40,414 nt of DNA from an uncultured Eggerthellaceae bacterium. GTDB taxonomy: Bacteria > Actinomycetota > Coriobacteriia > Coriobacteriales > Eggerthellaceae. Below are positions 8,460-16,754 of the stretch, one piece after another. Each line of letters starts with the position of its first letter. The stretch's first letter is position 1. The notes under the pieces were generated by a model. It did not search any database. It saw only the letters and a list, made by a program, of their open reading frames with translations, and had not been told where the DNA came from. A program made the position numbers and the translations under genes. The stretch spans positions 1 to 40,414 of the forward strand of contig CAJUPL010000017.1 in NCBI GenBank assembly GCA_910588435.1, given 5' to 3'.

Positions 8460-8858
8460 ATGGGAGATTTTGCGAACAGGGTGTTTCGCGTGGTGCAGCG
8501 CATCCCGCGTGGCAAGGTGTCCACCTACGGTCAGGTGGCGCGGCTGATCGGCGCGCCCAGGTCCGCGCGCTACGTGGGGTATGCCCTGCGTGCGAACCCG
8601 GAACCCGGCACTGACCCTGACAGCATCCCGTGCCATCGAGTGGTCTTCAAGGACGGCAGCATGGCGAAAGGGTTCGCGTTCGGAGGGCCTGACGTGCAGC
8701 AGCAGATGCTGGAGGAAGAGGGCGTTGCCTTCGATGCGGACGGCCGTGTGCTGATGGAGGAGCACCTATGGGATGGGCATTCGGGCGCTGTGGGGGAGAA
8801 TGGCATGCCCTTAGGCCCGCCCCCAGACTTCGATTGGGCCGCCGAGCTAGGAGAATAA
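8460..8858 (+). CDS. MGMT/Ada-like DNA methyltransferase family protein
   Basis: A 132-residue protein made of the DNA-binding, active-site domain of O6-alkylguanine-DNA alkyltransferases. VVQRIPRGKVSTYGQVARLIG (split at residues 11-31) is the helix-turn-helix, and DSIPCHRVV carries the acceptor Cys58. Stand-alone short members are often alkyltransferase-like proteins in which this Cys is Trp or Ala. Here the Cys is kept, so alkyl transfer is possible even without the N-terminal domain. The C-terminal 35 residues are Gly/Pro-rich and outside the domain. Start options are ATG 8451 with a weak cgggga site, or ATG 8460 as a leaderless start; the difference is three residues. Confidence 0.85.
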   Translation: MGDFANRVFRVVQRIPRGKVSTYGQVARLIGAPRSARYVGYALRANPEPGTDPDSIPCHRVVFKDGSMAKGFAFGGPDVQQQMLEEEGVAFDADGRVLMEEHLWDGHSGAVGENGMPLGPPPDFDWAAELGE

Positions 8859-8884
8859 CCTCTTTTTACGCACGCAAGCGTCGC

Positions 8885-9500
8885 CATGCTTGCTGCCCCA
8901 AAAATGCTGCATGGGCGAAGAACGCGCCCATGCACTTTTATTACAGCCTTTAACATTCCGCATGTCGCTCACGCTCATTCGGAATGTAGCGGCCTTGGTG
9001 GCCTACCGGCCACCTTCTATGGCATTGTGGGCTAGGCAAGACATCCTGACCCATATCCTTGCCCCGGGTGCTCTTGCCCTAACGGGCAAGTTACGCTGTG
9101 CTCTCATCCTCGCTTCGCTTGACGCTCAGCTCGGATTCCCGCACAGCTGCGTTCGCGATGCGAACGCCCACAGGGAACGAAGGCCCCTTCAAGAAGGGGG
9201 TAACCCCAATAGTGAGTATCCACTGTGGTAGGCGGCTGCATTGTCCTCCCCCCCCCTCATGTGGGCGCTTGCATCGCAAGCGCAGCATTGCGTCAGCAAT
9301 GCGTAACTTGCCCGATAGGGCAAGAACACCCGGATGCAAGCAGCTGGTCAGGCAACCTTGCCTGGCGCAAAACATCAATCCGGGCATTTCGGGTTATCAC
9401 CCTCATTTCGCTACCTTCCCGCCCTCCGGGCTTCCAGGTAGCTGCGCCCTGAGCCATGCGAAAATTGCTTCGCATGGCGAGGAAGTGCCCTAGGGGTGCG
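8885..9500. repeat. Composite palindromic intergenic repeat, copy 3
   Basis: No gene is supported in this 750-base gap before glpK. It opens with a bidirectional terminator hairpin (8908-8934), the cagcctttaac box, a hairpin (attccg with cggaat) and gtagcggccttggtggcc. A second type of module follows (9041-9170: ttgccctaacgggcaa hairpin, a ctcatcctcgc stretch, and a GCG hairpin at 9149-9167). Then a forward three-hairpin module (9265-9410) ends in ctcatttcgctacc. Open frames here encode only palindrome-derived Cys/Ala/Arg-rich peptides. Confidence 0.85.
8908..8941. terminator. Bidirectional terminator after the MGMT-like gene
   Basis: A 10-bp stem, tgcatgggcg (8908-8917) with cgcccatgca (8925-8934), encloses aagaacg and is followed by cttttatt. 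An A-tract (8900-8904) lies before the stem, so it could also end minus-strand transcripts. Confidence 0.8.
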
Positions 9501-9615
9501 CTTCCAACGCCGACACCCACTCTTGAGGGAAGGGCCCTTCAGGCTTACAGATAACTGTGCTTGCACAGAAGCTGCGCGATGCTCTATCGTTTCTTGGACG
9601 AACTTAAGGAGCAGC

Positions 9616-11127
9616 ATGGCTAGCACTTGCAGCACAACAAAGAGCTACGTGATCGCGCTTGACCAGGGCACAACGTCCTCGCGCGCGATGCTGGTTGACA
9701 GGCTGGGCCGGATCGCCGGCATGGTGCAGCGCCCGTTCCCGCAGATCTATCCGCACCCCGGCTGGGTGGAGCATGATCCACAAGACATCCTGTCTTCCCA
9801 GTTCGGCGCGCTGACGGAGCTTTTGATATCGCACGACGTCGATCCCAAGCAGATAGACTCCATCGGCATCACCAACCAGCGCGAGACCACTCTGGTCTGG
9901 GATCGGGAAACAGGCGAGCCGCTCTACAACGCCATCGTCTGGCAATGCCGCCGCACCGCCGACATGATCGAAAGCATCGCGCGTGACCCAGAAACGGCAA
10001 AGCGCATCACAGACACCACCGGCCTCATCCCGGACCCCTACTTCTCGGCCAGCAAGATCGCCTGGATCCTGGACCAGGTGCCCGGCGCGCGGCAGGCTGC
10101 GAACGCGGGCCGGCTCGCATTCGGCACCGTTGACAGCTGGCTTGTCTGGAAGCTCACCTACGGCCAGGTGCACGCCACTGACATGACCAACGCCAGCCGC
10201 ACCATGCTCTATGACATCCACAACCTACGCTGGGATCCGTGGCTGCTTGACCTGTTCGGCATCCCGGAATCCATGATGCCGAACGTGCTCCCCTCGGCCA
10301 GCAGCTTCGGTGTGACGGCGAACCCGGGGATCGTGCAAGGCGTCCCCATCTGTGGAGTTGCCGGAGACCAGCAAGCGGCGCTCTTCGGGCAGCGCTGCTG
10401 GAACCCGGGCGACGCGAAGAGCACGTACGGCACCGGCTGCTTCCTGCTGATGAACACAGGGCACGACGCCTGCCTGAGCGGACACGGGCTTATCACCACC
10501 ATCGCGGCGTCCGCGCCTCAGATGGAAGGCGTGGATTACGCGCTTGAGGGCAGCGTCTTCATGGCGGGCGCGCTCATGCAGTGGCTTCGCGATGAGCTGG
10601 GCATCCTTGAGCGCGTGGAGGATTCGGCGGCAATCGCCAGCAGCGTGTCGGACACCGAGGGCGTCTATATCGTGCCTGCGTTCACCGGCCTTGGCGCACC
10701 GTGGTGGGACGCGGAGGCGAGAGGTGCCATCTATGGGCTCACGCGCGGAGCCGGACGTGCGCACATCGTGCGTGCGGCGCTGGAATCGCTGGCGTATCAG
10801 GTGTGTGACCTGGTGGAAGCCATGGAGGAGGACGCGAACGTGTCCTTGCGCGCGCTCAACGTGGATGGAGGCGCGTCCACCAATGACTTCCTGATGCAGT
10901 TCCAGGCAGACATGCTTGGGCGCCCCGTTCGCAGGCCGGAGGACGCGGAGGCAACGGCGCTGGGCGCTGCATATCTGGCAGGGCTCAAGAGCGGATTCTG
11001 GCCCAGCTTGGAGGCCATCATGGAGCTGCCGGAGCGTGCGGAGGTGTTCCTGCCTGAAGATGATCTGGCGAACAGGTCTCGCTTGCTTGATGGCTGGCGG
11101 GCCGCCGTCTCCCGCACCCGTTCGTGA
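9616..11127 (+). CDS. glpK: Glycerol kinase
   Basis: A 503-residue FGGY-family kinase that phosphorylates glycerol to glycerol 3-phosphate with ATP in the cytoplasm. Diagnostic pieces are IALDQGTTSSRAMLVD near the start, NQRETTLVWDRETGEPLYNA, TYGTGCFLLMNTG, and LNVDGGASTNDFLMQFQADM near residue 420. Length equals that of typical GlpK. ATG 9616 follows taaggag; a reading from 9496 would add 40 residues that belong to the upstream repeat. No glpF or glpD is adjacent in the window, so the source and fate of glycerol are not shown here. Confidence 0.96.
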   Translation: MASTCSTTKSYVIALDQGTTSSRAMLVDRLGRIAGMVQRPFPQIYPHPGWVEHDPQDILSSQFGALTELLISHDVDPKQIDSIGITNQRETTLVWDRETGEPLYNAIVWQCRRTADMIESIARDPETAKRITDTTGLIPDPYFSASKIAWILDQVPGARQAANAGRLAFGTVDSWLVWKLTYGQVHATDMTNASRTMLYDIHNLRWDPWLLDLFGIPESMMPNVLPSASSFGVTANPGIVQGVPICGVAGDQQAALFGQRCWNPGDAKSTYGTGCFLLMNTGHDACLSGHGLITTIAASAPQMEGVDYALEGSVFMAGALMQWLRDELGILERVEDSAAIASSVSDTEGVYIVPAFTGLGAPWWDAEARGAIYGLTRGAGRAHIVRAALESLAYQVCDLVEAMEEDANVSLRALNVDGGASTNDFLMQFQADMLGRPVRRPEDAEATALGAAYLAGLKSGFWPSLEAIMELPERAEVFLPEDDLANRSRLLDGWRAAVSRTRS

Positions 11128-11135
11128 AAGCGGGG

Positions 11136-11168
11136 CCTTGCCTCCCCAAAATGCTGCATGTGGCAAGG
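11136..11168 (+). terminator. Possible terminator after glpK
   Basis: The sequence ccttgcc (11136-11142) pairs with ggcaagg (11162-11168) around a 19-nt loop that contains ccccaaaatgctgcat, the same core as the other terminators of the window. The T-tract is missing, so activity is uncertain. Confidence 0.35.
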
Positions 11169-11200
11169 TGGCATGACCTTACATCAACGAGGAGGCACCA

Positions 11201-12325
11201 TTGAAGAAGCGGATCTTGGTGGGAATCGGTTGCGTCCTGGGCGCGGTCATCTTGGCTGTCATCGCATACGTGCTGTACGTCATGCTGAGCTATTACCGCA
11301 TAGAGGACAACTTACCGCTTGAGGTAGAGGCTCCCGCAGACGCGGAGGTCATGACCACCCCTGAGGCATCAGGCACAGAAGAGCTCTGCATCGTGGCGGC
11401 CAACTTGGGCTTCGGCGCGTACGGGCCAGACTTCAGCTTCTTCATGGACGGCGGCACAGGCTCTGTTGCCAAGAGCGCTGACTACGTGACGGCGAACATC
11501 GAAGGCTCCGCAGACGCCATCAAGGAGCTTGACCCAGACTTCGTGCTCTTCCAGGAAGTGGACGTTGACGGCACGCGCAGCCATCACGTGGACGAATACC
11601 AGCTCCTTCGCAGCGCCTTCCCCACATTCGAGACCGTCTTCGCACAGAACTACGACTCCGCCTTCCTGGCCTGGCCGCCCTATGAGCCGCACGGTGCGAA
11701 CAAGGCCGGCATGGCCACGTTCTCGCGCTACCAGATGCATGACGCGCTTCGCCGGAGCCTTCCCATCTCAGAGGGCGTGAGCAAGTTCCTTGACCTTGAC
11801 CGCTGCTACTCCATCACTCGCGTGCCTCTGGCTGGCGAAGGGGACGCAAGCACGGGCAAGGAGCTGGTACTATTCAACGTGCATCTCTCCGCTTACGGTG
11901 CCGATGAGAGCATCATGCGCGGCCAGCGCGAGATGCTGTTCGCGGACATGGCCGCTGAGCGTGATGCCGGGAACTACGTGATCGCCGGCGGAGACTTCAA
12001 CCACGACATGCTGGGTACGTCCAACGAGGTCTTCGGAAACCACACGCAAACAGAGGCCAGCTGGGCCAAGCCGTTCGATTTCGAAAGCGTGCCGGAAGGG
12101 TTTTCGGTGATAGCGAAAGAGCAGCTGGATGCGGGCCAGTTCGAATCAGCCGCCACCTGCCGCGACGCAGGCGCGCCCTATGACGGCACGAATGACCGGT
12201 GGGTGATGGACGCGTTCATCTGCTCGGACAACGTGGAGTGCATAGAGCAGCGCACGCTTGACCTTGACTTCGCCTTTTCTGACCATGACCCGGTGTATCT
12301 GCGTTTCTCCCTTGCGCATATATAG
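11201..12325 (+). CDS. Membrane-anchored endonuclease/exonuclease/phosphatase-fold hydrolase
   Basis: A 374-residue protein with one N-terminal helix (about residues 6-28) and an extracellular EEP-fold domain. This superfamily includes metal-dependent phosphodiesterases such as DNase I-like nucleases and sphingomyelinases. Catalytic-type motifs are visible: VAANLGFGAYG near residue 67 (in place of the usual N in strand 1), DFVLFQEVDVDG (the metal-binding Glu), GGDFNHDM (D-x-N) and FSDHDPVYLRF (SDH). Start TTG 11201 follows gaggagg. The gene is single, between glpK and the glycine-riboswitch unit. Substrate cannot be assigned; nuclease, phosphatase and lipase are all possible. Confidence 0.85.
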   Translation: MKKRILVGIGCVLGAVILAVIAYVLYVMLSYYRIEDNLPLEVEAPADAEVMTTPEASGTEELCIVAANLGFGAYGPDFSFFMDGGTGSVAKSADYVTANIEGSADAIKELDPDFVLFQEVDVDGTRSHHVDEYQLLRSAFPTFETVFAQNYDSAFLAWPPYEPHGANKAGMATFSRYQMHDALRRSLPISEGVSKFLDLDRCYSITRVPLAGEGDASTGKELVLFNVHLSAYGADESIMRGQREMLFADMAAERDAGNYVIAGGDFNHDMLGTSNEVFGNHTQTEASWAKPFDFESVPEGFSVIAKEQLDAGQFESAATCRDAGAPYDGTNDRWVMDAFICSDNVECIEQRTLDLDFAFSDHDPVYLRFSLAHI

Positions 12326-12340
12326 ATGTAGGTGCATAAT
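12312..12340 (+). promoter_or_regulatory. Promoter of the glycine riboswitch-symporter unit
   Basis: TTGCGC (12312-12317), a 17-base spacer and CATAAT (12335-12340) form a good sigma-70-type promoter. It overlaps the last codons of the EEP gene. Transcription would start near 12347, about 55 bases before the aptamer. Confidence 0.6.
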
Positions 12341-12399
12341 CCGCTGCGGTCATTTTTCTATGATGCTTTCGGAATGCATTTCGCAGACCGGAAGCGGAG

Positions 12400-12490
12400 A
12401 AGACTCTGGAGAACTCTTAAGTGAGTGCCGAAGGTGCAAGGCTTGTCTCACGACAAGCTGAATCTCTCAGGCAAACGGACAGAGGAGCAT
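12400..12490 (+). promoter_or_regulatory. Glycine riboswitch, single aptamer
   Basis: The conserved glycine-aptamer blocks appear in order: ctctggagaac (about 12405), gccgaaggtgcaa (about 12427), ctctcaggcaaacggac (about 12464) and cagagg closing the P1 stem. Only one aptamer is recognisable, where many glycine riboswitches have two. Downstream, ctttctc (12512-12518) can pair with the gagaaag repeats that include the ribosome site of the symporter gene (12536-12550). That suggests control of translation. The direction of control (on or off with glycine) cannot be read from sequence. Confidence 0.9.
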
Positions 12491-12549
12491 GCGGGCCTTC
12501 CCTTAAGGGCGCTTTCTCTCGGGTCTTCTAGCGTTGAGAAAGGGAGAAA

Positions 12550-14046
12550 GTGGAAGAGTTCCTGCTAGGCATCGTCACAACCATCAACAATTATCTGTCG
12601 AACTACATCCTGATCATCCTGCTTCTGGGCATGGGCATCTGGTTCAGCATCCGGACGAAGTTCATCCAGTTCCGCTGCTTTGGCGAAGGCTGGAGGCGCC
12701 TGTTCGGTGACTTCTCGCTGCGCGGCGGTGACCAGGGCGGCGCCATGACGTCGTTCCAGGCGCTGTCAACGGCAGTTGCCGCCCAAGTTGGCACCGGCAA
12801 CATCGTGGGCGCATGCGGCGCCATCATCGTGGGCGGCCCAGGCGCCATCTTCTGGATGTGGATCATCGCGCTTCTGGGCATGGCAACCAACTACGCCGAG
12901 GCGGTCATGGCGCAGAAGACGCGCGTGATCGACGAAGACGGCACCGTCCACGGCGGCCCGGTGTACTACATCACCACGGCGTTCAAGGGCAACGGCGGCA
13001 AGTTCCTGGCCGGTTTCTTCGCCGTGGCCATCATCCTGGCGCTGGGTTTCATGGGCTGCATGGTGCAATCCAACTCCATCGCGGAGAGCATGAACAACGC
13101 ATTCGGCGTGCCAACCTGGGTCATGGGCATCATCGTGGTGTTCCTGGCGGGCCTCGTCTTCATCGGCGGCGTCTCCCGCCTGGCTGCGGTCACTGAGAAG
13201 GTGGTCCCCATCATGGCGGTGCTCTACGTGCTGGGCTCCATCATCGTGCTGATCATGAACGCCCCGGCCATCCCGGCCACGTTCGCGCTCATCTTCGAGT
13301 GCGCATTCAATCCGGAGGCAACCGTAGGCGGCGCCACGTTCGGCATCATCGCCGCCATCAGCCAGGGTGCTAAGCGCGGCCTGTTCTCGAACGAGGCCGG
13401 CATGGGATCCACCCCGCATGCACACGCACTGGCCGAGGTCCGCAACCCGCATGAGCAGGGCGTCGTGGCTATGATCGGCGTCTTCATCGACACCATCATC
13501 GTGGTCACCATGACCGCGCTGGTGGTCCTCTCCGTGCTGTATGTGGGTGACGGTCAGCTGGCAACGGGCGACTACGCCACGCTCACCGCGGAGACCATCA
13601 CCAAGACCAACATCGCGCAAATGGCATTCGGCCAGTTCTTCGGCGCGAACTTCGGCGCATGGTTCGTGGCCATCTGCCTTCTGTTCTTCGCATTCTCAAC
13701 CATCCTGTCCTGGAACCTGTTCGCAAAGCTGAACGTGGAATGGCTCTTCGGCAAGAAAGCCGTGATCCCCTTCACCGTGATCGCGCTGATCTTCATCTTC
13801 ATGGGCTCGCTGCTCTCCAATGACCTCGTTTGGGAGCTTGCGGATATGTTCAACCAGCTCATGGTGATCCCGAACGCCATCGCGCTCTTCGCTCTTACCG
13901 GGGCGGTGCTCAAGATCGCGAACGCTAAGCACGACAAGCTGGCAACGGACGTGCATGAGGAGAAGCTTGAGGATGAGGCGCGCGCTGAGGCGAACCGTGA
14001 CGCGAAGCGCATCGAGCGCGAAGTGGAGCGTGATCTGAAGAAGTAA
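12550..14046 (+). CDS. Sodium:alanine/glycine symporter (AGCS family)
   Basis: A 498-residue membrane protein of the alanine or glycine:cation symporter family, with about eleven hydrophobic helices. Family marks include GGDQGGAMTSFQALSTAVAA, VGTGNIVGACGAIIVGGPGA, MATNYAEAVMAQ and KRGLFSNEAGMGSTPHAHA (each within residues 55-290). The C-terminus is a charged cytoplasmic tail rich in Glu, Arg and Lys. Translation begins at GTG 12550 after agggagaaag. The glycine riboswitch in its leader points to glycine as a main substrate, which is established for many riboswitch-linked AGCS genes. It is transcribed alone. Confidence 0.93.
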   Translation: MEEFLLGIVTTINNYLSNYILIILLLGMGIWFSIRTKFIQFRCFGEGWRRLFGDFSLRGGDQGGAMTSFQALSTAVAAQVGTGNIVGACGAIIVGGPGAIFWMWIIALLGMATNYAEAVMAQKTRVIDEDGTVHGGPVYYITTAFKGNGGKFLAGFFAVAIILALGFMGCMVQSNSIAESMNNAFGVPTWVMGIIVVFLAGLVFIGGVSRLAAVTEKVVPIMAVLYVLGSIIVLIMNAPAIPATFALIFECAFNPEATVGGATFGIIAAISQGAKRGLFSNEAGMGSTPHAHALAEVRNPHEQGVVAMIGVFIDTIIVVTMTALVVLSVLYVGDGQLATGDYATLTAETITKTNIAQMAFGQFFGANFGAWFVAICLLFFAFSTILSWNLFAKLNVEWLFGKKAVIPFTVIALIFIFMGSLLSNDLVWELADMFNQLMVIPNAIALFALTGAVLKIANAKHDKLATDVHEEKLEDEARAEANRDAKRIEREVERDLKK

Positions 14047-14061
14047 CCCCCTTGACGCTGC

Positions 14062-14175
14062 GAAGCCACGGATGAACCTCATCTTGCCGCTCCAAGCGCT
14101 TCTTCTTCGTTGGGCGAAGCCAACTCAGGCGCGCTTTCACGGCAATCTGAGGCACCCCGTGGCTTCTCGCTTTCT
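14062..14175 (+). ncRNA. Long nested hairpin 3' of the symporter gene
   Basis: Five stacked stems are seen. They are gaagccacgg (14062-14071) with ccgtggcttc (14157-14166), cctca with tgagg, ttgccg (14084-14089) with cggcaa (14140-14145), aagcgc (14094-14099) with gcgctt (14131-14136), and cttcg with cgaag around a 5-nt loop. Internal loops separate them. The T-rich tract tcgctttctttt follows. It could be a large terminator, a processed 3'-end RNA or a small palindromic element. It does not resemble the composite repeats. Confidence 0.5.
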
Positions 14176-14254
14176 TTTGTGCGCACGAATCTCTTCTGAT
14201 TCCTATTGCTACTTGGCCTAACCTGTTGCACCCTCTCTGCTTATGCCCCAATCC

Positions 14255-14905
14255 GGTGTCGCGGGCACACTGTGCCCGCTCTTTTTACTACGGCCTTTAA
14301 CATCCCGCATTCGCTTTCACGCTCATGCGGGATGTAGCGGCCTTGGTGGCCTTACAGCCACCGTTCCGGGTGAAATCATTTGCGGTAGGCGGCTACCCAC
14401 TCCTTGCGGTAGGCGCTTGCATCCCCCCTGCGGTAGGCGGCTGCATTGCAGCCGCAGCATTGCCCCCCCCCTACCATGTGGGCGGCTGCATCGCAGCCGC
14501 AGCATTGCCCCCTACCATGTGGGCGCTTGCATTGCAAGCGCAGCATTGCGCAAGCAATGCGTAACTTGCCCGACAGGGCAAGAGCACCCGGATGCTAGCT
14601 CCAGCTCAGGCCACCTAGCCTGACGCAGATGATCTATCTGGGAAGGTGGGGCAGCACCCCTTCAGGGGTAGCTCATGGGATCTTCAGCTTGGAGGCTATC
14701 TGCGCCAGGCCATATTGCCTTACCAGTTGCTGGCATCCGGGTGTTCGCGGACTGGCGTCCGCGTTACGTTGCACTGGCGTGCAACTGCGCTTCCAATGGA
14801 AGCGCCCACAGGAAATCTTCAGTGCTGCAAAGGCGCACGTGAGTAGCGGCCGCTTTGAAAGTGTTCAGGCATGCTCTTTACTTATGCAGCATTTTTCAGG
14901 GCGCA
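14255..14905. repeat. Composite palindromic intergenic repeat, copy 4 (mirrored)
   Basis: This gap holds no supported gene. It begins with a terminator hairpin (14261-14279), cggcctttaac, a perfect hairpin (catcccgcat with atgcgggatg) and gtagcggccttggtggcc. Four GCG-type hairpins follow (one at 14437-14455, others near 14484 and 14523). A forward three-hairpin module runs to about 14640. After a centre of about 80 bases, the same module returns in reverse (14690-14815). A decayed, reversed terminator module (14836-14905) closes it. Confidence 0.85.
14261..14287 (+). terminator. Terminator at the head of repeat copy 4
   Basis: The sequence gcgggca pairs with tgcccgc around a 5-nt loop, followed by tctttttac. 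It is in the right direction to end transcripts from the symporter gene. Confidence 0.65.
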
Positions 14906-14939
14906 AGCAGGTTTTATTTGTGTGGAATGGCTTTTCGGT

Positions 14940-14969
14940 TTGACTCCTCAGTGCATGGCATAGTAGATT
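14940..14969 (+). promoter_or_regulatory. Candidate promoter of the fibre locus
   Basis: TTGACT (14940-14945), an 18-base spacer and TAGATT (14964-14969) lie about 70 bases before the first gene of the locus. Just downstream are two small inverted repeats: tagta with tacta, and a gcaaagcgt/acgcttgc hairpin (14984-15007). Either could be a regulator site or leader structure. Confidence 0.45.
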
Positions 14970-15039
14970 GTGTACTAACTGTAAGCAAAGCGTAAACAAC
15001 GCTTGCATCTTGTGGTATTGAGACCTGAGAGGAGGCGCA

Positions 15040-16176
15040 TTGGAAAAGCGAATAGCTAGGCCAAGAGCCGGGCGCAACATGCTGGCTGCTTTATTAGCTG
15101 GCCTCCTTGCCGTTTGCCTGACAGGCGCCCTGACCCTTCACGGAGGCCAGAAGGCCCAGGCGGTTGATGTGTTGAATGACACGTTCTCCATCACGGCGAA
15201 GGTGGACACCAAGAACAACGCCAACGCGCCTGAGGACATCAACTTCAGCCTATATAAGGTTGCAGCCGCCCTTCCCATGGATGGCTACGACGCATTCACG
15301 TTGAAGGCAACAGAGCCATACCAGGCCATCCTCGGGACTCAGATAGACAGCCTGAACGGCGCTCAAGCAGATAGCGTGTCTACAGATGACCTCATCTTGA
15401 TGGCGCAAGCAGCTGCGCGTGTGACGGCAACAGCAGATGAGCTTGGCGTGACAACGGCTCCGGTAGGCGAAGCGGCTGAGGGTCTTGCTGCGGGCATGTA
15501 TCTCATGGTGATCACCCAAAAAGGCGCGGACATCAGCGCTAACACCCAGCGCGGCCTGGAGGAGAGCCAGAATGGTTGGGTCTCTCATGCATACGGCAAC
15601 ACCATGCGCTACACCTTTGATCCGCAGTTGATCACGGTGCCAACCAAGGTAACGGTTGATGACAGCATCCCAACCACGGCCACACCTGGTGATTGGATGT
15701 CTGACGTCCAGGTCTTCCTCAAGTACTCCGAAGATGTTCGCACAGGTGAGCTTCAGATAGTGAAGAACCTTGATGAGCTGCAGCAGATACAGGGCACCAC
15801 CACAAGCCACACGTTCGTGTTCCAGATAGAGGGCACGCGCGAAGGCCAGGTGGTCTTTTCAGACGTTGCCTCCATCACCATAAAAGAGGGCACAACGGGA
15901 TCAGCCACCATCAAGAACATCCCTGTGGACGTGGATATCACGGTGACAGAGGTCTACTCCGGCTCATCCTACAAGCCGAATGGCAATGACGTCATCCAGT
16001 GGCCTATCCGGGTGACGCCAACAGACGGCCCGGCCGCAGGCAATGATCCCACAACGGTCACGTTCGCCAACGCATATGACGGCACGGGCAACCGCGGCGG
16101 TGCAGCCATCAACTCGTTCCAGAAGGGCGAAGGCGAAAGCGGCTGGACGTGGAACAAGGATACGGAGGTGGCGTGA
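15040..16176 (+). CDS. Secreted pilin-like protein without a sortase signal
   Basis: A 378-residue exported protein. The signal peptide ends about residue 41 (KAQA). The first domain (about 48-185) resembles the N-terminal domain of SpaA-like pilins (INFSLYKVA, then LAAGMYLMVITQKG). The second (about 240-350) looks like a Cna-B-type isopeptide fold, with Lys in GELQIVKNL, a late Glu in ITVTEVYSG and the closing VTFANAYDG. There is no LPXTG, no membrane helix and no charged tail; the last residues are GESGWTWNKDTEVA. It starts at TTG 15040 after gagaggagg and is the first gene of the locus. How it is retained on the cell is not evident. Incorporation into a fibre is inference. Confidence 0.75.
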   Translation: MEKRIARPRAGRNMLAALLAGLLAVCLTGALTLHGGQKAQAVDVLNDTFSITAKVDTKNNANAPEDINFSLYKVAAALPMDGYDAFTLKATEPYQAILGTQIDSLNGAQADSVSTDDLILMAQAAARVTATADELGVTTAPVGEAAEGLAAGMYLMVITQKGADISANTQRGLEESQNGWVSHAYGNTMRYTFDPQLITVPTKVTVDDSIPTTATPGDWMSDVQVFLKYSEDVRTGELQIVKNLDELQQIQGTTTSHTFVFQIEGTREGQVVFSDVASITIKEGTTGSATIKNIPVDVDITVTEVYSGSSYKPNGNDVIQWPIRVTPTDGPAAGNDPTTVTFANAYDGTGNRGGAAINSFQKGEGESGWTWNKDTEVA

Positions 16177-16178
16177 GC

Positions 16179-16754
16179 ATGACAGTGCACGAAAGCCACA
16201 CGTCAACTCAACCGCACGAGCACGCGCGCGGAAGCGCGTTCGCAACCGTTGTGCTTGCAGCGTCAGCTATCTTGCTGGTGCTTTCCAGCGTTGGCGTGGC
16301 GCAGGCCTACTTCACAACGTATGCAACGGCGAAGGGCACCATCCAGCTCCCGCTTGATGAGCGCACTGAGATCAACGAGGAGTTCGATGACTGGACCAAG
16401 CACGTGACCATCACGAATACGGCTCTAGCTGAGGATGCAGCATCCATGTCCGTCTTCGTTCGCGTGAAGGCGTTCTCAGGCAGTACCTACCCGCTTCAGT
16501 TCGAAGGCTCCGGCTGGCAGCTGAACGAAGGGGATGGCTACTACTATTACAACGCGCCTCTGGCACCCGGCAAGGTGACAGAAAAGCTGGACATCAAGAT
16601 CACTGGCGTGCCGGCAGATGCCAAGCCAGACGCATCGTTCAACGTGGCTGTCATCTATGAGACAACGCCCGTGATCTACAAGCCAGACGGCACGCCCTAT
16701 GCAGACTGGACCGACATCCTGGATGCTGGGCAAACTGGAGGAGGTGAGGCATGA
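16179..16754 (+). CDS. SipW-type signal peptide protein, TasA/CalY-like
   Basis: A 191-residue exported protein. After a His-rich N-terminus, residues 22-43 are hydrophobic and end AQAYFTTYATAKG, the pattern of SipW-dependent precursors such as TasA and CalY. The mature part is beta-rich with VTITNTALAEDAASMSVFVRVKAF, a segment commonly seen in TasA-like proteins. There is no sortase signal. ATG 16179 is eight bases after ggaggtg, which lies inside the previous gene; the gap is two bases. It is followed by a second SipW-type protein and, three genes on, by a SipW-like peptidase. A structural fibre role is inferred from family and neighbours. Confidence 0.75.
   Translation: MTVHESHTSTQPHEHARGSAFATVVLAASAILLVLSSVGVAQAYFTTYATAKGTIQLPLDERTEINEEFDDWTKHVTITNTALAEDAASMSVFVRVKAFSGSTYPLQFEGSGWQLNEGDGYYYYNAPLAPGKVTEKLDIKITGVPADAKPDASFNVAVIYETTPVIYKPDGTPYADWTDILDAGQTGGGEA

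Noticed and set aside
9098..9493. Open frames of 60-150 codons inside the repeat blocks (also near 1599-2045, 14243-14623, 28229-28850)
   Set aside because: They code for recurring Cys/Ala/Arg-rich strings that are translations of the palindromes, exist on both strands, and lack ribosome sites.
12766..13620. Long minus-strand frame inside the symporter gene
   Set aside because: It is the antisense shadow of a clear membrane transporter, with biased His/Asp-rich content and no start signals.
14380..14560. Regularly repeated palindromes looking like a CRISPR array
   Set aside because: Repeat stems differ from unit to unit, there are no spacers of even length, and no cas genes are near.
14255..14905. 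Integron attC-like sites
   Set aside because: Hairpins are stacked without gene cassettes between them, no integrase is present, and the typical outer core sites are not seen.
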